Program-made: the position numbers and the translations under genes
DNA from: Bacteroidales bacterium
GTDB lineage: Bacteria; Bacteroidota; Bacteroidia; Bacteroidales; Muribaculaceae
Direction of reading: 5' to 3'
NCBI GenBank assembly: GCA_015061005.1
Contig: SUXJ01000004.1
Coordinates: 1 to 64,000, forward strand
DNA: 64,000 bases
Shown here: in pieces, positions 17,190 through 25,321 of the stretch
How the letters are laid out: each line of letters begins with the position of its first letter
How positions within the stretch are numbered: the stretch's first letter is position 1
The notes under the pieces: model-generated
The model's database searches: none
What the model was told of the DNA's origin: nothing
The model's input: the letters and a program-made list of their open reading frames with translations, nothing else

Positions 17190-17345
17190 TTACTTGCTGG
17201 CGAGACGGTCAGAAACGGTCAAGCTCTTACGACCCTTAGCGCGGCGGCGTGCCAACACCTTGCGGCCATCGGCAGTTGCCATTCTTTCACGGAAGCCGTG
17301 CTTGTTCACTCTCTTGCGGTTTGAGGGTTGGAATGTTCTTTTCAT
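17190..17345 (-). CDS. rpmH: 50S ribosomal protein L34
   Basis: The 51-residue protein reads [20 protein letters not shown] and ends [11 protein letters not shown], the full-length L34 pattern with very high Arg and Lys content. L34 is a late-assembling large-subunit protein. It has its own promoter 61 bp upstream and its own terminator. rnpA, its usual neighbour in many bacteria, is not adjacent. Confidence 0.97.
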   Translation of the reverse strand: MKRTFQPSNRKRVNKHGFRERMATADGRKVLARRRAKGRKSLTVSDRLASK

Positions 17346-17405
17346 CGCGATTTTATTATTTAATTTACGTAAATTTCTATTAGTTTACTTACTCTTACCG
17401 AGGCG

Positions 17406-17437
17406 CAAAGTTAGCAAAAATTTTCGAAACCACCAAA
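17406..17437 (-). promoter_or_regulatory. rpmH promoter
   Basis: On the minus strand TTTG (17434-17437), a 20-bp gap and TAACTTTG (17406-17413) form a perfect Bacteroidota promoter about 60 bp before the rpmH ATG. It diverges from the tRNA-Pro promoter box TATCTTTG at 17466-17473. Confidence 0.88.
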
Positions 17438-17504
17438 CCTTGTTGCATATTTAAGAAAAAGTTCTTATCTTTGCAGTGCTCTTACAAAGGAGTAGGAGTG
17501 TCCT

Positions 17505-17578
17505 CGGAGTGTAGCGCAGCCCGGTAGCGCGCCTGGTTTGGGACCAGGTGGTCGCAGGTTCGAATCCTGTCACTCCGA
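17505..17578 (+). tRNA. tRNA-Pro (anticodon UGG)
   Basis: This is a 74-base cloverleaf. The acceptor stem CGGAGTG/CACTCCG is closed by discriminator A, the anticodon stem CCTGG/CCAGG has loop TTTGGGA giving anticodon TGG (17539-17541), and the T arm is CAGGTTCGAATCCTG. CCA is not encoded. The promoter box TATCTTTG lies at 17466-17473, and CTCTTTTT follows the gene. Confidence 0.97.
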
Positions 17579-17607
17579 CTCTTTTTGCGATAGAATATCA
17601 CGAAAAA

Positions 17608-17639
17608 TTTGTCTGTCTGCAGGATTTTTCGTAATTTTG
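17608..17639 (+). promoter_or_regulatory. rpsU promoter
   Basis: TTTG (17608-17611), exactly 20 bp, then TAATTTTG (17632-17639). The leader before the rpsU ATG is about 50 bases. Confidence 0.85.
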
Positions 17640-17695
17640 CCGCGCTAAATAACAGCCAACTCTATTGAATAAACAATTAAATAATTAAATAGCAA

Positions 17696-17887
17696 ATGAT
17701 TATCGTACAAGTAAAAGAAGGCGAAAACATTGAAAAAGCCCTCAAGAAGTTCAAGCGTAAATTTGAAAAAACCGGTATCGTGCGCGAATTGCGCAGCCGT
17801 CAAGCTTTTGAAAAGCCCAGCGTTGCAAACCGCAAGAAGATGATGAAGGCGGTTTACGTGCAGCAGCTTCGTTCTGTTGAAGAATAA
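17696..17887 (+). CDS. rpsU: 30S ribosomal protein S21
   Basis: The 63-residue protein begins MIIVQVKEGENIEKALKKFK and continues KTGIVRELRSRQAFEKPS, the S21 signature. S21 is a small basic protein of the 30S subunit. It has its own promoter and lies upstream of the Xer recombinase, the order commonly seen in Bacteroidales. Confidence 0.97.
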   Translation: MIIVQVKEGENIEKALKKFKRKFEKTGIVRELRSRQAFEKPSVANRKKMMKAVYVQQLRSVEE

Positions 17888-17922
17888 AAACGCAACTTTT
17901 TGCAACTTTTTCGCCTGATTTA

Positions 17923-17954
17923 TTTGGCGAATTGAAAAGTATTTCGTAACTTCG
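17923..17954 (+). promoter_or_regulatory. Promoter of the Xer recombinase / hpf unit
   Basis: TTTG (17923-17926), 20 bp, then TAACTTCG (17947-17954), with one departure (C for T) from the -7 consensus. Confidence 0.7.
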
Positions 17955-17996
17955 TGCCAAGGCATCAGGGTATCAATAGCCCGAGAGCCGGCCAAG

Positions 17997-18908
17997 ATGA
18001 CAGATTACGTTAAATCTTTTCTTGAATATATACGGTGTGAGCTGAACTTATCGGCTTGCACCGTTTCGGCTTATGAAAACGATTTAACGGCATGGGTGGA
18101 CTTCTCTACAGCCGGCAAGCCTGACCGGTTTCAGCCATTTGACGTGACGACTGCAGATTTGCGTACATGGATTGCTCACCTAAGTTCATCGGGACTTTCC
18201 AGAGTCTCAATCCGCCGAAAAGTCAGTGCCTTACGTTCTTTCTACAAGTTTCTGTGTTCACGCCATGGGGCATCAGTCAATCCGGCAGCCGAGATTCGAA
18301 CGGCTCGCCCACCTAAGGATTTACCTGTTTATGTGCGCCCCGACGAGTTAAACGCGGTAATTGACTCCGGACTCGATGCAATGGATTTCAAAGACGTGAG
18401 TCGCGAACTTATACTTTCAATGTTTTATTCAACCGGCATACGCTGCTCCGAACTCATGACATTAAAGGATTCGGACGTCAATATTGCTCAGTGTGAACTT
18501 AAAGTGCTGGGTAAGCGTAATAAGGAAAGAATAATACCGTTTGGCAGTGAACTCGCAGAGTTGATTACGAGATACAGGAATTTGCGTCCATCAGGACCGG
18601 GTCCAAATGGTGAGTTCTTTACTCGCACTAACGGACAGGCTTTGTATCGCAGGGCTATTTATAATATCGTGCACTCTGCATTGAGTGAGGTTCATGCCGA
18701 AAGAAGGAGTCCGCACGTTTTGCGCCACTCTTTTGCAACGGACATGCTTAATAATGGGGCTGACCTGAATTCCGTGAGCAAACTCCTCGGGCATGCTTCG
18801 TTGGCAACCACTCAGATCTACACACACGTAACACTTCGTGACCTTCAAAATAATTATCAACTCGCACATCCTCGTGCACAAAGAAAAGGAGGAAATTATG
18901 GAAACTAA
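17997..18908 (+). CDS. Tyrosine recombinase XerC-like
   Basis: Xer recombinases resolve chromosome dimers at dif. The 303-residue protein has an N-terminal SAM-like DNA-binding domain (LEYIRCELNLSACTVSAYENDL) and a C-terminal catalytic domain with TGIRCSELMTL (catalytic Arg), KVLGKRNKERIIPF (Lys), HVLRHSFATDML (His/Arg), LGHASLATTQIYTHV (His and Tyr). All catalytic positions are present. Placement between rpsU and hpf is the usual Bacteroidales context for this gene. It overlaps hpf by 11 bp. XerC versus XerD identity cannot be settled here. Confidence 0.92.
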   Translation: MTDYVKSFLEYIRCELNLSACTVSAYENDLTAWVDFSTAGKPDRFQPFDVTTADLRTWIAHLSSSGLSRVSIRRKVSALRSFYKFLCSRHGASVNPAAEIRTARPPKDLPVYVRPDELNAVIDSGLDAMDFKDVSRELILSMFYSTGIRCSELMTLKDSDVNIAQCELKVLGKRNKERIIPFGSELAELITRYRNLRPSGPGPNGEFFTRTNGQALYRRAIYNIVHSALSEVHAERRSPHVLRHSFATDMLNNGADLNSVSKLLGHASLATTQIYTHVTLRDLQNNYQLAHPRAQRKGGNYGN

Positions 18909-19191
18909 AATCAAAGCAATCCACTTCGAATCGTCTGCCGCACTTGAAGCATTCGTTAACAAAAAAATAGATAAGTTGGTGCGCAAAAGTCCAAACGTGA
19001 CTGAAGCCGCCGTGAACCTGACGCTCATCAAGCCTGATGCAGCAAAAAATAAGGAGGCTATGGTGAAATTGTATTTGCCGCAGCGTGAGGAAATCGTTGC
19101 CACCAAAACGGCCGACACTTTTGAGGAAGCTGTTGACCTTGCAATTGCCGCTATTGAACCTCAACTGGAAAAGTGCAAAGGCAGCAAGTAA
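18898..19191 (+). CDS. hpf: Ribosome hibernation-promoting factor (HPF/RaiA family)
   Basis: The 97-residue protein is the size of the short HPF/RaiA form, which binds the 30S decoding region in stationary phase. It begins METKIKAIHFESSAALEAFV and has the conserved middle DTFEEAVDLAIAAIEPQL. The start is the ATG at 18898, preceded by an unusually strong purine-rich ribosome site (AAAGGAGGAAATT) that lies inside the recombinase gene. It ends at a terminator. In related species tRNA genes and tuf follow; here a minus-strand ABC locus follows instead. Confidence 0.9.
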   Translation: METKIKAIHFESSAALEAFVNKKIDKLVRKSPNVTEAAVNLTLIKPDAAKNKEAMVKLYLPQREEIVATKTADTFEEAVDLAIAAIEPQLEKCKGSK

Positions 19192-19210
19192 AGCCTATAG
19201 ACTAACAAAT

Positions 19211-19243
19211 AAAAAAATCCCGGCGTTGTCGGGATTTTTTTTG
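19211..19243. terminator. Bidirectional terminator between hpf and the ABC permease
   Basis: AAAAAAATCCCG and CGGGATTTTTTTT form a stem with a 7-base loop (GCGTTGT). A-rich and T-rich flanks on both sides let it work for hpf on the plus strand and the permease on the minus strand. Confidence 0.85.
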
Positions 19244-19249
19244 TTATGC

Positions 19250-20452
19250 TTATCGGTTATGCCAAATTCGATGCATTCTCCGGTGAATGACTCGCGCATT
19301 GATTGCGTTAATCAGCAGTAAGTATGTCAGTGCTACTATAAAAATCGGGGCGATAGATGCGTCGCCGATGCCAATTTCGCCCAGCGGACGAATCCAAATA
19401 TTGCGAGCGAGCAAGGTAGTGCAGATTGCAATAACTGTTATAACCGAGTTTAGGATTATTACTACTCGCAAATAATACTTACTGATGATGGTTGGAGAGT
19501 AGCCCAATAGCATCAAGTAGTTAAGCTTGTCGCGACTTTGCTGTAAAAGCAGGAAGATGCTTAGCAAAAGAATAAATACGGCAAGAGCGCAGATTACAAC
19601 CCCATTGATAGTGACTACACCCGATACCACTCCGAGAAATTTTGAAATCTTACCCTCATCGGCAGTGTCACCGGCTTTTTCATAGCCATGTTGTGCCAAA
19701 TATGAGTTCATTTTATCAGCCTGAAGGGCATCTGTTTCTATAATCAAGCGAGATGGCTCTAACTTTTCGCCTTCAGTATAGAAGCGTTCGTTTGCCCAGT
19801 CCATAAAACTCTGTGGAACAGCGATGGTGTTAAGCCGAGTTGAAAAACCCACAATTGCCGCTTCGAAATACTCGGGGCGCATGCCTTCGCCGGTGAGACG
19901 CACCGATAAGGGTATGCTGCCTATTATTTCCTCGCTCAGCTGCGGCAATCCTTGCGGGACTGCAAATCCGAAATTATAGAGAGTCAAATAATCTTTATTA
20001 ATAATAACGGGGATGAACCCGTCATCGGGGTCGAAGTTCCATTCTTTCGGTTTTATGTCGAAAAACTCGTCGGGGATGGATTCTAAAAACAGATATGTTC
20101 CGAGGCTGCGACCGCCGAGAGTTACCGAGCCATATACAGTGAACTGCGATGCGGTGAAGCGTCCGGTTTTTTTCGCCCACGGCTGACATTCGATATCAGT
20201 AATTTCTTCTTCCGAGAAAGTCACGGGGTTAAAGCCAATGCCGTCAACTTTTTTGGAAATCACTGCATAGTCCTTAGAGAAGAATTGTTCTCGATTTTTT
20301 GCTTCATTTCCACTGTCGAGATAGAACATAAGTCCGACAAGAACCACGATTAGTCCTACGGCGTTGGCGGCGGAGTAGCCCAAGAGTTGACCGGCTGAAA
20401 TGTTTCTGCGCAGAAGTTGCCAAACTCCGGTTTGTGATGCAGTCTGTTTCAT
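19250..20452 (-). CDS. FtsX/MacB-like ABC permease
   Basis: The 400-residue protein has one N-terminal transmembrane segment (about 25-47, SAANAVGLIVVLVGLMFYL). A large extracytoplasmic domain of about 230 residues follows, then three C-terminal segments (VVTINGVVICALAVFILLLS, VVIILNSVITVIAICTTLLA, IAPIFIVALTYLLLINAI). This is the topology of the MacB/LolCE/FtsX permease group. It overlaps its ATPase gene by 4 bp. The partner domain is small and I do not recognise the substrate. Confidence 0.8.
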   Translation of the reverse strand: MKQTASQTGVWQLLRRNISAGQLLGYSAANAVGLIVVLVGLMFYLDSGNEAKNREQFFSKDYAVISKKVDGIGFNPVTFSEEEITDIECQPWAKKTGRFTASQFTVYGSVTLGGRSLGTYLFLESIPDEFFDIKPKEWNFDPDDGFIPVIINKDYLTLYNFGFAVPQGLPQLSEEIIGSIPLSVRLTGEGMRPEYFEAAIVGFSTRLNTIAVPQSFMDWANERFYTEGEKLEPSRLIIETDALQADKMNSYLAQHGYEKAGDTADEGKISKFLGVVSGVVTINGVVICALAVFILLLSIFLLLQQSRDKLNYLMLLGYSPTIISKYYLRVVIILNSVITVIAICTTLLARNIWIRPLGEIGIGDASIAPIFIVALTYLLLINAINARVIHRRMHRIWHNR

Positions 20453-21111
20453 AGCGCAATAAATTTAGCATTAGGGAGCATCAGATGATGCCCCACAGAA
20501 GTGGCAACTATGCCGGCTTCATTTTTTGAGGCGTCTTCGCATATAATATCCGCCACGATGCGATTATTGCGCTCGTCAAGGTGGCTGACGGGCTCGTCAA
20601 GGAAGATGAAATCAAAGGGTTGGCAAATGCTGCGAACCAGCGCAACGCGCTGTTGCTGTCCGATACTGAGTTTTCCTGCGAGCACATTGCGCTTCTCGGC
20701 TATGCCCAGTCGGTCCAGATACTCCAAAATCTCCGTTTCAGTTTTGTGGTTCGTCAAGCGGTTTTTAATTTGAATGTTTTCCATGACGGTAAGTTCCGGA
20801 AATAGTCTCAATTCTTGAGGGAGCAAGGCTATAGACTTGGTGCGAATGGCGCACCAATCATTTATGGTGTATTCCTTAATGTTGCGGTCGTTAAAGCGGA
20901 GTGTCCCGTCATAGTCAACGCGGTTGCCATAAATAAAACTCAGCAGCGACGACTTGCCGCTGCCGGATTCTGCAGATATGCAAATGCGGCAACCTCGTTC
21001 AAGGCTCACGGAGTCTTTGAGCCATATTTCAGAGCACCTTATTTTATCAAAATCCTCCATTCCCCGAAAGACTCGGGGAAGGAGGTTTTGCAATGAGATT
21101 TTATCAATCAT
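20449..21111 (-). CDS. ABC transporter ATP-binding protein
   Basis: The 220-residue ATPase has Walker A SAESGSGKSSLL (about residue 48), Q-loop LLPQELRLFP, signature LSIGQQQRVALVRSI, Walker B FDFIFLDEPVSHLD and a switch His in ATSVGHHLM. It is the single ATPase for the permease immediately downstream (4-bp overlap). It lies 2 bp after the DUF4836 gene, so the three are one operon. LolD/MacB-like by sequence style; substrate unknown. Confidence 0.9.
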   Translation of the reverse strand: MIDKISLQNLLPRVFRGMEDFDKIRCSEIWLKDSVSLERGCRICISAESGSGKSSLLSFIYGNRVDYDGTLRFNDRNIKEYTINDWCAIRTKSIALLPQELRLFPELTVMENIQIKNRLTNHKTETEILEYLDRLGIAEKRNVLAGKLSIGQQQRVALVRSICQPFDFIFLDEPVSHLDERNNRIVADIICEDASKNEAGIVATSVGHHLMLPNAKFIAL

Positions 21112-21113
21112 GT

Positions 21114-22814
21114 TTAATAGTAGTAATCATAGGCGGCAACAGAGTCTATTGCTGCTACTTCTTCTACTTCTTCCACTGCGGGATAGTCATAATCGTAGTC
21201 GTAATCGTAGTCATTATACTCATATTTGCGCTCGAAATACCGGCTATAGAGTTTGTCGGCATTGTTGACGATATCGAAAACAGTCTTGACAATTGAGGTT
21301 ACAAGATTGTCAGGGCTGCCAATAATGCGAAGTTCGCCATCGCCGCGGAGAGGATTTGCGGAGTAGCCGCCAACCATTTCGAGTCCGTAGTTGATGCCAA
21401 GGTCTTGAAGTATTTGATTATTCTTATCGACAACAAATATACAGCCGAGAATTTGCTCGCCGAAGTCAGTGCGGCTAACGGGGTTGCTTTGAGCGGCAGT
21501 TATTTTTTCGTTTGAAATAACAATCATATCGTCAATAGCCATGGCATAAATTTCACCCAGATCAGGGATAGAGACGCTGAGACCGTTATTGATTTTTTCA
21601 TAGGGCATTTCAGCCATGTCCAATAAGCCACTCAACTCTTTAATCAGATCGGATGCTCCGTTAGGTTGAGTTTGAATGGCAACACCAAATGTGATATTCT
21701 CCAACGGGTTGGCTTCACCGTTAATTAACTGACCAACTTCTTTCAATCCACCGTCGAATCCGGCACCTATGGCAATGTTGCCGCCCAATTTCTTAAGATA
21801 AGAGCCGACCATGGTAAGCGCACCGCGCTCGTCGCGCGACAGACGGAACGTTTCAGCGCTCCAATCGAAGAGTTCGTTCCAATCGGTGCCTTCAACGTTG
21901 GCGGCGTATGCCGCAATGGTGTTTGCCGGAAGATACTTAAGTATTTTAGAGTCGATGCCGGAGGTGAGTGTCAGTCCGGGGATTTCATTGCCGATGATGT
22001 TATTAAGCGACAATGGTTTGTTGTTGGAATCGTATACAGCCATTGTGGTAACCAACTTGTCGGCATTGAGTGTGTAGTTCGCTACGAAATATGCTCCTTC
22101 CAGAGAGTTGGAGATTGATGAGGGAACATCTTCTTTACGCATTTCGCGAATCAGAACCTTAGGCATTGTGAAAGCAAATCCACCGCCATTGCCTTCAAGA
22201 ATGAGGGCGCCTTGCATGGTGGAACGATAAGATTTCTCAGGAGCAAAGAATGGCTGCAGAATGCGAATGGCTTCGTCCATATTATCGAAGTAGCGTCGGC
22301 TTTCAAGGAAATAGACATAGCCGTTGTTTTCTGCACATTCAATGCGAATTTGGTCATCCCAGCTGCTATTAGTATAGTAGTAGGTTACGCCTTTTTCGGT
22401 TTCGCTGAGTTGCTCTTCGTGGTTTTCCATGTAGTCGGAAAATGTTGCTTTGTCACGAACGGGCAAAACGAAGAACATGCGTTCGCGGTCGCCTGAGAGA
22501 GATGCAAACATGGCGCCAGCAGAGATGTCCAATCCGGTCTCCGCGTATTCTTCTTCAAATTCCTCAAATTCGTTCATTGCTTCTCCGGGAATCTCATTCT
22601 TGATGTAAGTGGGGAGAATGATGTCCGAGCCATTTAGCTCGATGTCGGCAGAGTTCATGAGCAGTTTGATGTCGAGCACGCCAACCATATCGGCCTCGGC
22701 GGGAACAGCGTCAAGGACATCGGCGATGCGCTTGTCGGCATTGCCGCCAATACAAGAATTAAGCGCAACCGCAGCAAAAATGGTGCAAATAGCAGCTAAA
22801 AAAGTTTTTTTCAT
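21114..22814 (-). CDS. DUF4836-like lipoprotein
   Basis: The 566-residue protein has a lipoprotein signal ending LNSCIGG (Cys21) followed by ADKRIADVLDAVPAEADMVGVLDIKLLM, which resembles the DUF4836 family of Bacteroidota. The function is unknown. It has repeated alpha/beta segments of the type SSWDDQIRIECAENNGYVYFLES and a low-complexity Tyr/Asp tail ending AAYDYYY. It is the first gene of a tight operon with an ABC ATPase and permease. A TAACTTTG box (22856-22863) lies 42 bp upstream. A role as the surface or periplasmic partner of the ABC transporter is inference from position only. Confidence 0.78.
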   Translation of the reverse strand: MKKTFLAAICTIFAAVALNSCIGGNADKRIADVLDAVPAEADMVGVLDIKLLMNSADIELNGSDIILPTYIKNEIPGEAMNEFEEFEEEYAETGLDISAGAMFASLSGDRERMFFVLPVRDKATFSDYMENHEEQLSETEKGVTYYYTNSSWDDQIRIECAENNGYVYFLESRRYFDNMDEAIRILQPFFAPEKSYRSTMQGALILEGNGGGFAFTMPKVLIREMRKEDVPSSISNSLEGAYFVANYTLNADKLVTTMAVYDSNNKPLSLNNIIGNEIPGLTLTSGIDSKILKYLPANTIAAYAANVEGTDWNELFDWSAETFRLSRDERGALTMVGSYLKKLGGNIAIGAGFDGGLKEVGQLINGEANPLENITFGVAIQTQPNGASDLIKELSGLLDMAEMPYEKINNGLSVSIPDLGEIYAMAIDDMIVISNEKITAAQSNPVSRTDFGEQILGCIFVVDKNNQILQDLGINYGLEMVGGYSANPLRGDGELRIIGSPDNLVTSIVKTVFDIVNNADKLYSRYFERKYEYNDYDYDYDYDYPAVEEVEEVAAIDSVAAYDYYY

Positions 22815-22923
22815 AGATGTGATGTATATTAGTTATGTTATTTTGTTTTCAGAAGCAAAGTTAGCAATTCTTTTACACAATTAGCGTAGAAAATTGAGAA
22901 ATGCAGCGTTAAGCGAAGGTGAA

Positions 22924-25236
22924 TTAATGGATTTCGACTTCATCGACAAACAAGAATCCGGCCAGTCCGCGAGCTCCATGCCATTGGGGAATACAGTTCT
23001 CAACGATTGCTTTCACCTTTACATAGCGCGCTTCGGTAGGAGCAAAGTTCAGTTCATGGTCAAAAATCCGGTGAGCATCGGCGGTCATGGGAGGATACTG
23101 CTCGTTGAAAACCTCGGTGAAGGTTTCGCCATCGACGGAGGTTGAGATTACGAATCCGAGAGCATCGAATACCCAGTTGCCTGTTTCCACGCATGCGCTG
23201 AGTTTTACTTGACTGATTTCGGCAGGTTCTTCGAGGTCAATCAATACTTCAAAATCATTTCCGGAAAATCCGAGCCAGCGACCGGAGAAATAATTGAGGG
23301 CTCCTTTCAGTCCATCGTTAAGCGTGGTAGCTCCGGAGTAAGAGTAGTTAACATGGCTCGGTTGCAAGAGAGTGATGGGGCGCGCTGTGGACTTGCTGAA
23401 CGCGAGACTATCGGTGAAGGTTCGGGTAGCACCGCGATCACCTATGGCCTTGGCTTTGAATGTGCAGTTACTTTTGATTGCTACCGGGGCTTCGTATCGT
23501 GGCGATGATTCGGTGGGTTCCGAACCGTCCAGTGTGTAGAAGATGGGCGAGTCGCCAACGACGTTCAATGTTGCCACTACGGCGTTGTTATCCTCATCGA
23601 CCGAGAATGCTCCGGCTACGTTGAATACGTGTTTTGCGTAATTATAGCCTTTGAGGTCATACATGTCAATCAATTGAGGGAGGCGTTCCAAGAAGTCAGC
23701 GTAATTTTTGTTTTCGGGACGAGACCATTGCACTTCGCAGAGAGCAGCCATGCGAGGCAGTTCCATGTATTCTACGTGGCTATAAGTTGTGACGTATTCC
23801 GTCCACAGGTTGGCTTGCACGCCGATGATGCGTTTTTGCTGTTCAGGCGAAAGAGAGGAGTGCATCGGCTCATAATTATAGACGGTTTCGACGGGTACAT
23901 ATCCTCCGATAGCCAAAGGTTCGGTTTCGGTTTGGTCTGTTTGATAGTAGTCAAAATAGAGGAATACGTTGGGCGACATTATGCAATCATGACCGCGTTT
24001 CGCCGCTTCAATTCCTCCGGCAACACCTCGCCAAGAATGAACGGTTGCAGACGGTGCAAGAGAGCCTTCAAGGATTTCGTCCCAGCCGATTATGCGTCGG
24101 CCGTGAGCATTTAGGAATTTCTCGGCATGAGCAATAACGTAGCTCTGCAAATACATTTCGGCGCTGTTTTTTTCGTCGTCTTTCAGCCCAAGAGCTTTGA
24201 TGCGAGCCTGACACTTCGGACACTGTTCCCATCGAGTTTTCGGGCATTCGTCGCCGCCAACGTGGATATATTCCGAGGGAAATACTTCGATGAGTTCGGC
24301 CAATACGTCGGTGACGAACTGCATGGTGGCGTCATTTCCGGCGCAGAGCACATCATGAGATACTCCCCACATTTGCCATACGTCATACGGCCCTCCGGTA
24401 CATCCTAATTCGGGGTATGCCGCCAAGGCTGCTTGCATGTGGCCGGGTAGGTCAATTTCGGGTATTACAGTGATGTGGCGTTCGGCGGCGTATTCAACGA
24501 TTTCACGGCACTGGTCTTGGGTATACAAGAATGGTCCATAGGGAATGCTGTCGTATTCGCCGCTATTGCGTCCGATGACAGTCTGCGCTCTTTGCGCACC
24601 GATGGTGTTGAGTTTGGGATATTTTTTTATTTCGAAGCGCCAACCTTGGTCATCAGTGAGGTGCCAATGGAATTTGTTCAGGTTGTGCAGCGCGAGCATG
24701 TCAATAAAGCGCTTTATGGAGTCTACGGTGAAAAAGTGGCGAGAGACGTCGAGGTGGGCACCGCGGTAGCCAAAGCGAGGTGCGTCGGTAATCGCAACAG
24801 CCGGCATTTGCACTGACTTCTCGCTTGTTACAGGCAAGGATTTGCGCAGGGTCTGAATGGCATAGAATACGCCGGCAGGTGTTGCTCCCGCGATATTGAC
24901 TCCGTTGGCGTCAACGTTGAGTCGGTAGCCTTCAGGATTGCATATTGTGGTATCAATCGATAAGAAGATTGCATTTTCGGCGGGGGCGTCTGTGACGGAG
25001 AGTGCAAGGTTTGTCTTTTCCGAAATGTATTCAGCGAGAAGCCGAGCATTGCTTTGCATGGCGTCATCGTCGGGGCATACAATGCGCGTATTCGCATCAA
25101 GGGTGAAATCGGCATCATCGGTTGATGTGATTTCTTGCGGAAGGGGTATTACGCGGTAATCGGCAATTGCCGGTTTGTCGGAGCACCCGATTAACAAACT
25201 TCCGATAAACAGAAAAGGCAAAAAAACTTTTTTCAT
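22924..25236 (-). CDS. Beta-N-acetylhexosaminidase, GH20, lipoprotein
   Basis: GH20 enzymes remove terminal beta-GlcNAc or GalNAc from glycans. The 770-residue protein has a lipobox LLIGCSDK (Cys19) and a GH20b domain (about 30-155). The TIM-barrel carries the catalytic Asp-Glu pair in HVGGDECPKTRW (about 328) and GWDEILEG. A chitobiase C-terminal segment (FYTLDGSEPTESSPRYEAPV) and a discoidin-like F5/8-type domain at the end (about 625-770) follow. The lipobox suggests anchoring in the outer membrane or facing the periplasm. It is monocistronic. Substrates fit host N- or O-glycans, in keeping with the fucosidase cluster at 37-48 kb. Confidence 0.95.
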   Translation of the reverse strand: MKKVFLPFLFIGSLLIGCSDKPAIADYRVIPLPQEITSTDDADFTLDANTRIVCPDDDAMQSNARLLAEYISEKTNLALSVTDAPAENAIFLSIDTTICNPEGYRLNVDANGVNIAGATPAGVFYAIQTLRKSLPVTSEKSVQMPAVAITDAPRFGYRGAHLDVSRHFFTVDSIKRFIDMLALHNLNKFHWHLTDDQGWRFEIKKYPKLNTIGAQRAQTVIGRNSGEYDSIPYGPFLYTQDQCREIVEYAAERHITVIPEIDLPGHMQAALAAYPELGCTGGPYDVWQMWGVSHDVLCAGNDATMQFVTDVLAELIEVFPSEYIHVGGDECPKTRWEQCPKCQARIKALGLKDDEKNSAEMYLQSYVIAHAEKFLNAHGRRIIGWDEILEGSLAPSATVHSWRGVAGGIEAAKRGHDCIMSPNVFLYFDYYQTDQTETEPLAIGGYVPVETVYNYEPMHSSLSPEQQKRIIGVQANLWTEYVTTYSHVEYMELPRMAALCEVQWSRPENKNYADFLERLPQLIDMYDLKGYNYAKHVFNVAGAFSVDEDNNAVVATLNVVGDSPIFYTLDGSEPTESSPRYEAPVAIKSNCTFKAKAIGDRGATRTFTDSLAFSKSTARPITLLQPSHVNYSYSGATTLNDGLKGALNYFSGRWLGFSGNDFEVLIDLEEPAEISQVKLSACVETGNWVFDALGFVISTSVDGETFTEVFNEQYPPMTADAHRIFDHELNFAPTEARYVKVKAIVENCIPQWHGARGLAGFLFVDEVEIH

Positions 25237-25321
25237 CGCATCTTAATGTTGTAAATGGTTATCAAGATGCGAAGTTAATAAAAAAAATCGTAATATCCTA
25301 TTCTTTTGTTTGCGGACGGAA

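Noticed and set aside
17997-18908. Tyrosine recombinase as the integrase of a mobile element
   Set aside because: It sits between rpsU and hpf, the conserved housekeeping position of Xer recombinases, with no att-like repeats despite the nearby tRNA-Pro.
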